A stretch of 32,747 nt of DNA, taken from the NCBI GenBank assembly GCA_020433835.1, contig JAGRBY010000012.1, forward strand, positions 1 to 32,747, given 5' to 3'. Both the position numbers and the translations under genes were made by a program. Shown here piece after piece: positions 1 to 7,473 of this stretch (positions are counted from its first letter, which is position 1; each line of letters starts with the position of its first letter). The notes beneath the pieces are model-generated. The model made no database searches. It worked only from the letters and a program-made list of their open reading frames with translations, and was not told the DNA's origin. Source of the DNA: Anaerolineae bacterium (lineage in GTDB: Bacteria > Chloroflexota > Anaerolineae > 4572-78 > J111).

Positions 1-101
1 GAATCTAGCGCCCTAAGACCGGTTGTCTGCCCGATAAAGACGTTCGGGCATGACCATTCCTTATTTCCTGGTTTAACCATAGGGGTGGCAACTTACGTTT
101 T

Positions 102-1130
102 TTAGGCAATAACGTCTAATGCGATGGAATAACGTCGGCTTTCGCCCGGATTGAGCCTGGGCAATTGTCCCATCTCTCGCGTGGATGTGCGTCCGCCTAT
201 TCCATTGCAATTCGCAGGTTCTACACCTACCACGTAGGCACCTTCACCCATCATTTTCCACTGCATGAGATAGGGGAGGGCAGCCGCATCGTATGTCCAA
301 CGCAACCCGATGCCCATTTGTGGATTATTTAACACCACCGTTATTTGCCCATCTTGATCAGCCGTGGGACGATGGATAAAAACCTGCTCGCGATAGCCGG
401 GCGAGGGTGTTTGGAAATGTTGCCAGTTTGCCACTCCCGCCTGGGCATCTGTATCGCGCGGTTCCGTTGACTCGGTTTGGATATGCAGATGTGTATGCTC
501 ACTAACTAGAGGAAAACCCAAATTGAAGTGGTAGAGCACCATATGTGGGGTTGGTTCAAAGCCATCATTGACAACCACATCATCAATGTGTAAGCGGTTT
601 GAGCCTAATTTTGTTGTTATCCGCCGCTGCAAAACCAGGTTTTCAAAAAAGATGGCCGTCTGCCGGATTTCTCCGCTGATTTCCATTTTGTAGTCATCGC
701 CATCCCAAAACGTGCGATAATTGACATGGGACGCGGGCAAATTGCTGATACGTCCATGCAGGCCGACCTCCACACCGTTATCTTGAGACGGCGAACCAAA
801 CTGATCTAACCCGCAAGTAACCAACAGTCCACCGGGAAATGAACGCAACCAGCCGAGACCCTGAGGCTCATAAAAAGCAGGGTGCGCATCTCCTGATGAT
901 GAGCGCCAGGCAAGCGGTATGCCTTTGAAGTCGCAGTTAGTGATATCCAGGGCGCGGTCGGCATTAACCTGGAAGCGGAAACCCGTCCCTGTCCAAACAT
1001 CCAACATACGGCAACCGCGCCCCGCACCGTCTCCTAACTCCACCATGCGAATACCGGCCACCTGATCCATGTGACCGACGCGGCGCAGCAATTCCGCTTT
1101 GCTCCATTCACGATTAAATAACAATGCCAT
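102..1130 (-). CDS. DUF4432 / aldose-1-epimerase-like protein
   Basis: A 342-aa protein resembling the DUF4432 branch of the galactose-mutarotase superfamily, which are beta-sandwich enzymes acting on free or phosphorylated sugars. Visible family features are the 'NADRALDITNCDFKGIPLAW' stretch near residue 55, the 'YHFNLGFP' segment near 200 and a C-terminal 'GVEPANCNGIGGR' segment. The start is an ATG preceded by AGGAGG at 5-nt spacing (plus-strand 'cctcct' at 1134-1139). It lies 23 bp downstream of the class II aldolase gene on the same strand, so the two very likely form one sugar-catabolism operon. The substrate cannot be read from the sequence. Family assignment is fairly firm; the reaction is inference. 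Confidence 0.8.
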   Translation of the reverse strand: MALLFNREWSKAELLRRVGHMDQVAGIRMVELGDGAGRGCRMLDVWTGTGFRFQVNADRALDITNCDFKGIPLAWRSSSGDAHPAFYEPQGLGWLRSFPGGLLVTCGLDQFGSPSQDNGVEVGLHGRISNLPASHVNYRTFWDGDDYKMEISGEIRQTAIFFENLVLQRRITTKLGSNRLHIDDVVVNDGFEPTPHMVLYHFNLGFPLVSEHTHLHIQTESTEPRDTDAQAGVANWQHFQTPSPGYREQVFIHRPTADQDGQITVVLNNPQMGIGLRWTYDAAALPYLMQWKMMGEGAYVVGVEPANCNGIGGRTSTREMGQLPRLNPGESRRYSIALDVIA

Positions 1131-1153
1131 AAAACCTCCTGGGTAATATTTTC

Positions 1154-2056
1154 TTAGATCACCTTCTCACGGAGATTTTCTAACTCGAAGTAATCGCTAA
1201 TTAACCATTTGGTGCGCTCGTAAACGGCATCTTGAGCCGCCGAGATGTTTTCCGTAGACTGCCAGGCTCGATCATACGCCTGCCGAATCTCGGTGCCAAT
1301 GTTAATTTTGGCAATCCCTTTCTTAAAAGCAGCAAGCACATACTTTCTGGGAATGCCTGAGCCTCCATGAAGAACCAATGGAACGCCGGTAGACTGGGCC
1401 AGAGTCTCCAGATGGTCCAAATTGAGGCGGGCCGCAACTTTTTTCTGGTCTTTGTATCCCTCTGAAATTGCGCCGTGGATATTGCCAATGGCGACAGAAA
1501 GCCAATCACAGCCGGTTTCAGCCACGAAACGGCGTGCTTCATCGACCTTTGTAAAGCCCTTACCCGAAGCAAACAGCTCTTCATAGGGTGGCGGTGGTCC
1601 GGCTTCGTGTCCCAAAACCGCGCCTAATTCGGCTTCACAAGGAACTCCGTGCTGGTGGGCCATAGTCACCACTTGACGCGTTGCTTCGATATTTTCTTCT
1701 AAGGGTAATCGCGAACCATCAACCATTACCGAATGATAGCCCAGATCGATAGCTTGCTTAATGACGGACAAATAATCAACCCGCTGATCGTCTTCATCAA
1801 TTACAGGTACATGATCAAGATGCAAGCGCACATGGTCAGGATTCTGCCAGCGGGCGAACTCCTCGGCGACAGCGTCGGGGCCACCGGCTTCAAACTTAAA
1901 CCACTCCAGTCGCGCTGTTTCGATCAAGGCAAAGCTGTTCAGATCGACCACAGCTCTCACAACGGGTTCAAGCATAGGCAAGTAAGGGACATTAAAGGCT
2001 GGTATCGCTACCCCTGCTTTTACTGCATTCTGGACAATGTTTTTGATTTCAGACAT
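1154..2056 (-). CDS. Class II fructose/tagatose-bisphosphate-type aldolase
   Basis: A 300-aa class II (zinc-dependent) aldolase of the FbaA/GatY/KbaY family, which cleaves a ketose (bis)phosphate into DHAP and an aldehyde. Visible motifs are 'LHLDHV' (zinc-ligand/active-site region), 'VMVDGSRLP', 'EAELGAVLG', 'AIGNIHG' with the second metal histidine, 'LHGGSG' (phosphate loop) and 'INIGTEIR'. I chose the ATG at 2056 because AGGAGGTG precedes it at ideal spacing; the reading frame extends 13 codons further upstream without support. It is transcribed ahead of the DUF4432 gene, and the pair is probably a catabolic unit for an unusual sugar. The exact substrate is unknown. It is the last host gene before the left end of the mobile element. 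Confidence 0.88.
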   Translation of the reverse strand: MSEIKNIVQNAVKAGVAIPAFNVPYLPMLEPVVRAVVDLNSFALIETARLEWFKFEAGGPDAVAEEFARWQNPDHVRLHLDHVPVIDEDDQRVDYLSVIKQAIDLGYHSVMVDGSRLPLEENIEATRQVVTMAHQHGVPCEAELGAVLGHEAGPPPPYEELFASGKGFTKVDEARRFVAETGCDWLSVAIGNIHGAISEGYKDQKKVAARLNLDHLETLAQSTGVPLVLHGGSGIPRKYVLAAFKKGIAKINIGTEIRQAYDRAWQSTENISAAQDAVYERTKWLISDYFELENLREKVI

Positions 2057-2245
2057 TTTACACCTCCTGTGTGTGGTCCAATAATATTGAAACAAGATGC
2101 TTTTAGGGTTTTCTTTGTGTATACGATGGTGACGCTAACGTGGTGATGACAACTATTCATGCCAACAGTCATCAAGAGATAGAGTATACATTTATCGTCT
2201 TTTTCTCCATAATTGAAGGCTAATACTCTGTCTGAGGTGTTACTT

Positions 2246-2263
2246 TTTTACTTCGTTTATTAG
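2246..2263 (+). repeat. Left 18-bp direct repeat (candidate attL core)
   Basis: TTTTACTTCGTTTATTAG, identical to 14057-14074. It lies in the intergenic region upstream of the aldolase gene, 58 bp before the end of the first element gene. It is not in a tRNA. The sequence just inside (AGTAATTTTTTAGAAC) differs from that just outside the right copy, as expected for attL/attR. Confidence 0.65.
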
Positions 2264-2287
2264 TAATTTTTTAGAACGAATGTTTCA

Positions 2288-2322
2288 GGGGTGCGGGTTG
2301 GTTTCGTACCCCGTTATTTTTT
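2288..2322 (+). terminator. Hairpin plus T-tract at the left end
   Basis: GGGGTGCG (2288-2295) pairs with CGTACCCC (2305-2312), 8 bp including one G-T wobble, followed on the plus strand by GTTATTTTTT. Read on the minus strand it sits directly after the XkdW-like gene but has an A-run rather than a T-run. It would therefore mainly insulate the element from plus-strand readthrough from the host side. Confidence 0.4.
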
Positions 2323-2887
2323 AATCAAAGTTTATGGATTGCTCTATAGCCTGAATTTCAGCCAACGTTTGGGCCGCATCAAGCGCATTTTCAATGCGAT
2401 CAAGTTCGGTCACAATGGCTGATATTCTCCCTTGGATGGTGCGCCAGCGGGTAAATAAGCTCTCTAGAGTATCGCGTAGGGGTAGTGCTCTCCGAGCGGC
2501 GATGGCTGCTGATATAACATATACATTAGCAGATGGGTTGGTTGGTCGTCCTGCCTGGGCGTAGTGGGTTATCTCTGTGTTGAGCATTATGGCCCGGACA
2601 TAGTTACCAGATATCAGATTGTCAATCTGGTTTTCGGCGTCCTGGGCTAGCTGCTGGGCGCGGCTCATAACAACGTTTTTTGCTCTGGTCAGAAGCGCAG
2701 CTTGAAACGCAGGGGATGAAATGTAAGTCTCAACCTGTTCAATCGTCGGCTGTGGATCGGGTAAATTCCAGGCAGTTATAACCGTGCTTGTTTCTCCGGT
2801 ATCGGGGTCTGGCACTTCCTCAATCACGAAATCAACCAGCGGTTGGGCGTTGTAGTAATGGGCAATGGCTAAGGCGATGTAGTTCAT
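2321..2887 (-). CDS. XkdW-like phage tail-associated protein
   Basis: A 188-aa protein. Its first 55 residues have the pattern of the phage XkdW-like / tail-fibre accessory N-terminal domain: a 'MNYIALAIAHYYNAQP' start, an acidic stretch, then 'ITAWNLPDPQPTIEQVETY'. The remainder is alpha-helical with coiled-coil character (residues about 80-188, rich in A, I, L, R, E). It starts 4 bp after the stop of the fibre gene, with AGGA about 11 nt upstream, and is the distal gene of the minus-strand virion operon. By position it may be a chaperone or accessory of the fibre. The XkdW resemblance is by eye and moderate. Confidence 0.6.
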   Translation of the reverse strand: MNYIALAIAHYYNAQPLVDFVIEEVPDPDTGETSTVITAWNLPDPQPTIEQVETYISSPAFQAALLTRAKNVVMSRAQQLAQDAENQIDNLISGNYVRAIMLNTEITHYAQAGRPTNPSANVYVISAAIAARRALPLRDTLESLFTRWRTIQGRISAIVTELDRIENALDAAQTLAEIQAIEQSINFD

Positions 2888-2891
2888 GCGG

Positions 2892-3908
2892 TTATATTCC
2901 TATTGTGGGGGTTGCCCCTAATCGTTCGACTTCAAGTAGTGACCTATCCAAAATGACCGTGCCACCCACATCACTATAAATCTGCAAATAAACATATTCA
3001 GTGCCGACCACCTCTATTGTTTTTTCAACGCTTACGGTAATCCTGCCGCCATTACTCAAAACATCTGATTGGCGAGTGAACCTACTAGGAATATCTTCAC
3101 TACCACCAACATTCAAACGGACTTGCAAGAGGTTACATGCTGATCCGGTATTGTTGTAGTAGTACACCTTTCCCACAACCCGGTAAACACCATCGTCAAG
3201 CATATTGATATTTGTATTATTGCTTGAAAATGCGTCATAACCACCCACGTCCTCATTTTTCGATCCGTTGGTATTGAAATTGACGACTGACCACCCCCCG
3301 CTCGATATGCTTTGATTACCACTACCGCGTATGCGATAGAAACCAACCAGACCAGCGAGCAGGGCATCAACCTCGCTTTCGGTGTAATAGCGGCTGTCGT
3401 GATTGTGGTTTGTGTCCGACTTACCAGCGAGCAGGGCATCAACCTCGGTTTCAGTGTAATAGCGGCTGTCGTGATTGTGGTTTGTGTCTGACTTACCAGC
3501 GAGCAACCCATCAACCTCAGTTTCGGTGTAATACCGGTCATCATGGTCGTGTCCAACGTCCGATTTACCCCCCAGCAGGGCATCAACCTCGCTTTCAGTG
3601 TAGTAAAGGTCATCGTGGTTATGTTCAGGCAAGCCACCCCAGTAGCCCAACTCATCCCAAGCAGTTACACCGTCACCCACCTTAAAAAGCTGCGTGTCTG
3701 TCTCCAAACCGATTTCACCAGCAGCCAAAACCGGGTTGCTAGCTGTCCAATTTACGGCCGTATCGCCGCGTGTTTGGACCGTGACCCCGTTGCCGTTGAT
3801 GGTTACGTACTGACTTTCCTTGTTGATGCCGTTGAGCATATCACGTAAGCGCCGCTCGGTGTAGAAATCACGCTGCAAGCAGGCTAAAAGCTTGTCGTAA
3901 TCGCTCAT
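2892..3908 (-). CDS. Tail-fibre / receptor-binding protein with 24-residue repeats
   Basis: A 338-aa modular fibre. Residues about 48-92 match the Mtd-type N-terminal module ('NPVLAAGEIGLETDTQLFKV', 'GDGVTAWDELGYW') common at the base of phage fibres. Residues 96-187 are four copies of a 24-residue unit of the form HxHDxxYYTExEVDxLLxGKSD, a known trimeric shaft-type repeat. Residues 188-338 form a beta-rich C-terminal head, presumably the receptor-binding tip. The ATG overlaps the stop of the upstream 591-aa gene (ATGA), implying translational coupling. This is the clearest evidence that the element encodes a particle that attaches to cells. The host receptor is unknown. Confidence 0.78.
   Translation of the reverse strand: MSDYDKLLACLQRDFYTERRLRDMLNGINKESQYVTINGNGVTVQTRGDTAVNWTASNPVLAAGEIGLETDTQLFKVGDGVTAWDELGYWGGLPEHNHDDLYYTESEVDALLGGKSDVGHDHDDRYYTETEVDGLLAGKSDTNHNHDSRYYTETEVDALLAGKSDTNHNHDSRYYTESEVDALLAGLVGFYRIRGSGNQSISSGGWSVVNFNTNGSKNEDVGGYDAFSSNNTNINMLDDGVYRVVGKVYYYNNTGSACNLLQVRLNVGGSEDIPSRFTRQSDVLSNGGRITVSVEKTIEVVGTEYVYLQIYSDVGGTVILDRSLLEVERLGATPTIGI
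3348..3623 (-). repeat. Four tandem ~72-bp units within the fibre gene
   Basis: The phrase CATCAACCTCG and the surrounding bases recur every 72 bp (e.g. at 3365, 3437, 3509, 3581), encoding the 24-residue shaft repeat. The two units nearest the C-terminal head are nearly identical in DNA, so copy number could change by recombination or slippage while staying in frame. Confidence 0.85.
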
Positions 3909-5680
3909 TCTGTGATCACCTTAACGCTATCTGTTTGGATGGTGGCATACTTCCCGAATGAGTTTGAGCCACGATAGTACTTAATTTGGATGTATCGAAC
4001 ATTTTGCATTGTTGCCAGGGGTATGATCCGTTCGTGCCAGTCTCCATCATCAAGATCACTGTTGTTCGTGTACGCTTCTCCACCACTTACCCAATCATCG
4101 TTTATATCCTCTTTGACGTTGACAGCGATTTTGTAAAACCTTCGGGTATAATCGGTGGGGCTGGTAACACGAATACGACAAACAACCTGGATAACATCAT
4201 TGTAAACCTGTCCAAAATCGGCGGCGATAACGGTAAATGTGTTGTTACCGGGGTCTTTGAGTTCCATGTACAGGTCATCTGGGGCAAGGAGCATATTATT
4301 TTGGTCGTAAATTAACGCAGGATCAGATGATCCTGGCGACAGATCTATATTGTCGATTGCTACCAAATAACCCTCACCGGAACCGCCAACACACTTATCA
4401 AGGGCATAATATGCTAGATCGACATCTTGGACAAAGAGTAAATCAAGTACGCCGTCACCATCAGTACGAGGCTTTATCAAAGCGTCCAGGGCTTGTAACA
4501 TCCAGCTTTTTGCATCTTCATCGGTTACGTTGGTTGTTATCCAATCTCTAAGGGGTTGAAGAGCCGTATAAGCTGCGGTGACATCGGATGCCGATGCGAT
4601 TGCAGATTGCAGGGTTGTATCATTGGCGTGGATGTATTGAGCAAAATCGTAAAATTCGGACATATCAGCCGTATGGACAAATAGCACAAATTCCGTGTAG
4701 GTGAATTCAGTCAGGGCGTTGAGGTAAGATTGATAGTTATAAGCGCGTTCCTTGATTTTGCGGGGTGTAGCAAGGTTATTTGATAGGTAGCGATATATGT
4801 CGGGTCGATCATTGTCAAACCAGTTGAAATTATACCAATAGCCACGTGTGGCATAAACCGCTTCCATCGCTACTGCAAGCTGATCAATGATGTACCAGGC
4901 CGCTTGACAACGCTCTTGACTTCCGGCTTGAATGTCTGCGTCTTGAGATACACCACCGCAACACACTGTTGTGATACCTGCCAGATAATCCTCATCGAAG
5001 GTCGGCCACACATCGGCTGTCCAGAAGAGAAGCCCAAGTAATTCACGTGGCATAAAGCCTAAAATGAGCGCTTCCTGCTCCGGGGTCAAGTCCGTTATCT
5101 GGTCATCGATAACATTCTGATATGCTTGTATCCCACCTTCAACCGTCGTTGCCCTGGATAGCTGACATATAATTTCACTCTGGTATACCCTGACTTTTGC
5201 TAAGGCATCTTGTAAAAGCGACTGCGTGATGAGTTCAGCATGAACCTGGGCTAGTGACGTGATCAGCGACGTAGCCATAGCATACGTCAAGAACGAAATC
5301 ACCGCGTCCGATGGATCGGGGCCGCCGATGAACAAGCCGAAAACACCTGCTACACCAGCAGCAGCTGGCTCCAAATAACCAGCCAACCACGGCACAGCGG
5401 CAATGATGTATTCCATATTTTGTATACCGCCCACGACAATTGAACCCTGGTACGTAGTTGCTAGCCATTCAAGCCAACCATCAGTCCAATCATACAGCCA
5501 AACAGATACTTTACACTGCCTATCCGATAAACCACTGGTAGGCGTAAAATAACCGCTTGGGGGGCCGCTGGGATCGTTCGGTCCACCTGATGGCCCAGGA
5601 GTGGTTGGCGTGGTTGGGGTAGGCGAACTAGTACTACCGCCACATCCACAATTTTTAATATTTATGGTAACATTACTCAT
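3905..5680 (-). CDS. Large putative virion protein with Cys-rich tip and Pro/Thr linker
   Basis: A 591-aa protein of no family I recognise. It opens with 'MSNVTINIKNCGCGG', then a Pro/Thr/Ser/Gly linker (about residues 16-45), a Trp-rich segment, a hydrophobic stretch (about 85-125), a long helical middle, a 'CCGG' motif near 245, and a beta-rich C-terminal region of about 140 residues that could be a carbohydrate-binding sandwich. The start at 5680 is chosen because GGAGG lies 9 nt upstream; the frame continues 19 codons further without support. It lies between the coiled-coil 213-aa gene and the fibre gene, and its stop overlaps the fibre start. A virion or host-attachment role is inference from context. 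Confidence 0.7.
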   Translation of the reverse strand: MSNVTINIKNCGCGGSTSSPTPTTPTTPGPSGGPNDPSGPPSGYFTPTSGLSDRQCKVSVWLYDWTDGWLEWLATTYQGSIVVGGIQNMEYIIAAVPWLAGYLEPAAAGVAGVFGLFIGGPDPSDAVISFLTYAMATSLITSLAQVHAELITQSLLQDALAKVRVYQSEIICQLSRATTVEGGIQAYQNVIDDQITDLTPEQEALILGFMPRELLGLLFWTADVWPTFDEDYLAGITTVCCGGVSQDADIQAGSQERCQAAWYIIDQLAVAMEAVYATRGYWYNFNWFDNDRPDIYRYLSNNLATPRKIKERAYNYQSYLNALTEFTYTEFVLFVHTADMSEFYDFAQYIHANDTTLQSAIASASDVTAAYTALQPLRDWITTNVTDEDAKSWMLQALDALIKPRTDGDGVLDLLFVQDVDLAYYALDKCVGGSGEGYLVAIDNIDLSPGSSDPALIYDQNNMLLAPDDLYMELKDPGNNTFTVIAADFGQVYNDVIQVVCRIRVTSPTDYTRRFYKIAVNVKEDINDDWVSGGEAYTNNSDLDDGDWHERIIPLATMQNVRYIQIKYYRGSNSFGKYATIQTDSVKVITE

Positions 5681-5863
5681 ATGTACAGACCTCCAAAAGA
5701 ACCAATTCAAAAACCAATAAATAGCAATACAGAGCAACCAAGCTTTGGTGAAAAGTTTATGGAAGCCGGAAAACGGGGCGCTGCAATTTTGTTCTGGATA
5801 CAGGTTGCAAAATGGATTTGGGACATGGTCTTTGATATCCTGATTGCAATTGCTTCGCGCTAA
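5681..5863 (+). CDS. Small plus-strand membrane protein wedged in the minus-strand operon
   Basis: A 60-aa reading frame with a Pro/Lys/Gln-rich N-terminus ('MYRPPKEPIQKPINSNTEQP') and a C-terminal hydrophobic, Trp-rich helix from about residue 35 ('AAILFWIQVAKWIWDMVFDI'). It fills the gap between two minus-strand genes exactly. Its ATG abuts, back to back, the ATG of the 591-aa gene, and its stop lies 17 bp before the stop of the 213-aa gene. The composition looks like a real holin-like or inhibitor peptide, and the minus strand here has no convincing gene. Against it: no Shine-Dalgarno sequence upstream and no obvious promoter. It could be leaderless or spurious. Confidence 0.45.
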   Translation: MYRPPKEPIQKPINSNTEQPSFGEKFMEAGKRGAAILFWIQVAKWIWDMVFDILIAIASR

Positions 5864-5880
5864 ACCGCCCCATTAACAGG

Positions 5881-6522
5881 CTAGCAATCCTCTTCATCGA
5901 TTGTGATCGTCTGTTCTTCCACGTCGCCACAATCACAATCCTCTTCATCACAGCAGCCGTTTATGTTGTTGACGTTGATAACCGTTTGAGCTTCTTTGAT
6001 GGCCGCTGCAATAACTTGCAAGTGCCTTTCAACGTCTGTTGTGTCGATATTGGTCACGCTCGACAATTCCAGCGCAGTGATCGCGGTTTCGATGTCGGTT
6101 AATTTTTGCTCCACACCGGACATATCGATATCGACATTGGTCACGCTCGACAATTCCAGGTCAGCAACCACAGCGGTTAATTCCCTGATCGCGGCTGCCT
6201 GGTCTATGGCTGCGTCTATAAATGCTTGTAAATCACATCCGCTCAAAAGCGTAGCCTCCAATTCTTCCACGAAATCTGTGATATCTTGCCAGGTTTGTTG
6301 TGTTGCCGCGTCCCAACCTGAGCGAGGCGAGGACAAGCCCCATACCCAGTGATATTTTGGAAACACCGCACACATCTCCCGTAACAGTGATAATTGACGG
6401 TGATCCAGGGCCAGCAGATAGCAAGAACCGGGATCGTCCAAAAAAATAGCGTGAAACTGTTTGCCGGGGTGAAATGTGTAATTTTCCCTATCACGCGATT
6501 TGTCATACTTGGGGTTTGACAT
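5881..6522 (-). CDS. Putative virion coiled-coil protein with acidic Cys-rich tail
   Basis: A 213-aa protein, family not recognised. The N-terminal ~90 residues look globular (Trp/Tyr-rich, 'KYHWVWGLSSPRSGW'). Residues about 100-180 are helical and contain two copies of 'LELSSVTN(V/I)D', suggesting an oligomeric stalk. The C-terminus is very acidic with a cysteine cluster ('GCCDEEDCDCGD') ending in 'DEEDC'. The ATG has GAGG about 5-8 nt upstream. It precedes the 591-aa gene in the virion-like cluster. The Cys cluster after an 'INVNNI' strand echoes the 'INIKNCGCGG' start of the 591-aa protein, hinting at interlocking ends. Confidence 0.62.
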   Translation of the reverse strand: MSNPKYDKSRDRENYTFHPGKQFHAIFLDDPGSCYLLALDHRQLSLLREMCAVFPKYHWVWGLSSPRSGWDAATQQTWQDITDFVEELEATLLSGCDLQAFIDAAIDQAAAIRELTAVVADLELSSVTNVDIDMSGVEQKLTDIETAITALELSSVTNIDTTDVERHLQVIAAAIKEAQTVINVNNINGCCDEEDCDCGDVEEQTITIDEEDC

Positions 6523-6550
6523 CGATCCTCAGATTTGACACAATATTTAA

Positions 6551-6568
6551 AATGCCCATATGGGCATT
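6551..6568. promoter_or_regulatory. Perfect 18-bp palindrome
   Basis: AATGCCCATATGGGCATT is perfectly self-complementary with no spacer, in the 85-bp gap between the 71-aa and 213-aa genes. Transcribed on the minus strand it is followed by TTTTAAAT, so it may act as an operator or as a weak terminator. A second 7-bp hairpin (6590-6596/6600-6606) lies next to it. Confidence 0.45.
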
Positions 6569-6607
6569 CGATTACCCTATCAATTCCTCTTGCTATGCTA
6601 TAGCAAC

Positions 6608-6823
6608 TTAAGGGCCGGTTAGTTCCTCGATGGCCGCTGTTAAAAAGTCCTCAGCTTCCGACCATTCACTATCACTCAATGGCTCAATGCCCTGCTGCCA
6701 GTTCTCGCGCTCCTCTGCTTTAATCAGGGCCGCCAGACACATGGCAATAGTAGCCGGAGACAATACCCGGATTACGGGGGTTGTTGGTTCATTGCGAAGT
6801 TGATCAAGATAAAAAGTTGGCAT
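6608..6823 (-). CDS. Small hypothetical protein
   Basis: 71 aa from the ATG at 6823 (MPTFYLDQL...), predicted mostly helical with an acidic C-terminus. A TTG 24 nt upstream would extend it into the terminator hairpin and is unlikely. No clear Shine-Dalgarno sequence is visible, because the start lies immediately after the U-tract of the terminator behind the 163-aa gene. Translation may depend on readthrough. The size and position (right after the putative major structural gene) recall small head-completion proteins, but no similarity is recognised. Confidence 0.5.
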   Translation of the reverse strand: MPTFYLDQLRNEPTTPVIRVLSPATIAMCLAALIKAEERENWQQGIEPLSDSEWSEAEDFLTAAIEELTGP

Positions 6824-6860
6824 AATAAAAAACAGGGGGAAGCACAAACGCTTTCCCCCT
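6824..6860 (-). terminator. Strong rho-independent terminator behind the 163-aa gene
   Basis: On the minus strand AGGGGGAAAGC (6860-6850) pairs with GCTTCCCCCT (6843-6834) around a 6-nt loop with one bulged A, followed by GTTTTTTATT. It lies 20 bp past the stop of the 163-aa gene. Strong termination there would make the 163-aa message the most abundant, with partial readthrough into the downstream virion genes. Confidence 0.82.
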
Positions 6861-6879
6861 TGCTATTTAAATTTTGTGA

Positions 6880-7371
6880 TTAACGGTTAACCTTGCCGGT
6901 TACCTTGTCATCTTCGTGCCAGGTTTCAGAAATTTCCTGACCATCAGACACATAGAAAGAGCCAGCAACGTTAGCAATACCCGCGCCATCGTCGAACCAT
7001 TCCAGAAATGCTTTAAGATCGGCATTAGCACCATTGACGTTATAACCGCTTTTGAGGGCTGCTTTAAGGGCCGGTAGGTTGAATGTGTAATAGCGACCAT
7101 CGCCTAATTTGACTTTAACGGATGCGGTTTCCGCCACGCTGGAATTGGTCTCGGCTGCGATTGCGGTGAAGGCTGTGCTGCGACGCGTGATCAGCAAGTC
7201 AACCACGGTTAATTGTGTGATTGCTTGCAAGTCATCAGCCAACGAAACACAATCAGCGTCAAGGATACCCGATTTCATTTCAAATTTCTTGGTGGTTTGC
7301 AAACCGTTAGCGTCTTCCAGAACGACGGTGCAATACCCAGCCGGTAAGGTTCCTGCTGGTCTGTCTGCCAT
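6880..7371 (-). CDS. Putative abundant virion (coat-like) protein
   Basis: 163 aa with no family I can name. It begins 'MADRPAGTLPAGYCTVVLED', is predominantly beta with Ala/Thr-rich segments ('DGRYYTFNLPALKAALKSG') and ends 'DDKVTGKVNR'. It has the best expression signals of the element: a TTGTCA-N17-TACAAT promoter, AAGGAG 7 nt before the ATG and its own strong terminator. A monocistronic, highly expressed small beta-rich protein upstream of fibre genes suggests a major structural protein. This is inference from context only; a secreted or immunity protein is an alternative. Confidence 0.65.
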   Translation of the reverse strand: MADRPAGTLPAGYCTVVLEDANGLQTTKKFEMKSGILDADCVSLADDLQAITQLTVVDLLITRRSTAFTAIAAETNSSVAETASVKVKLGDGRYYTFNLPALKAALKSGYNVNGANADLKAFLEWFDDGAGIANVAGSFYVSDGQEISETWHEDDKVTGKVNR

Positions 7372-7412
7372 GATAAAACTCCTTATTTACTAATAATAGG
7401 TTGGTTGATATG

Positions 7413-7458
7413 GAACGTACGTTCTAAAAATTGTACCAAGAGTTTGCAGGCATGACAA
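7413..7458 (-). promoter_or_regulatory. Promoter and GAAC-N4-GTTC operator of the 163-aa gene
   Basis: On the minus strand, TTGTCA (7458-7453), 17 bp, TACAAT (7435-7430, preceded by TGG), then the perfect palindrome GAACGTACGTTC (7413-7424) beginning about six bases after the -10 box, i.e. at the likely start site. This is a classic repressor position. The half-site pattern matches the GAAC-N4-GTTC core of Bacillus/actinobacterial LexA boxes. Confidence 0.7.
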
Positions 7459-7473
7459 TTGGAACCACCAAAT

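Noticed and set aside
13..51. A 12-codon minus-strand frame (ATG at 51 with AAGGA upstream, stopping at TAG)
   Set aside because: It is too short to be a gene on its own. It may be the start of a broken or frameshifted neighbour, but there is not enough sequence to the left to judge.
1733..2146. A 137-aa plus-strand frame opposite the aldolase
   Set aside because: It is the antisense shadow of a well-supported aldolase gene and has no ribosome site.
2246..2274. Left repeat as a canonical dif site
   Set aside because: Only the first arm is faintly similar to XerC arms and the second arm does not match. I kept the Xer idea only as a hypothesis tied to the hairpin and the missing integrase.
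3348..3623. Regular ~72-bp repeats as a possible CRISPR array
   Set aside because: The repeats are fully coding in the fibre gene, have no spacers and give a known fibre-shaft peptide pattern.
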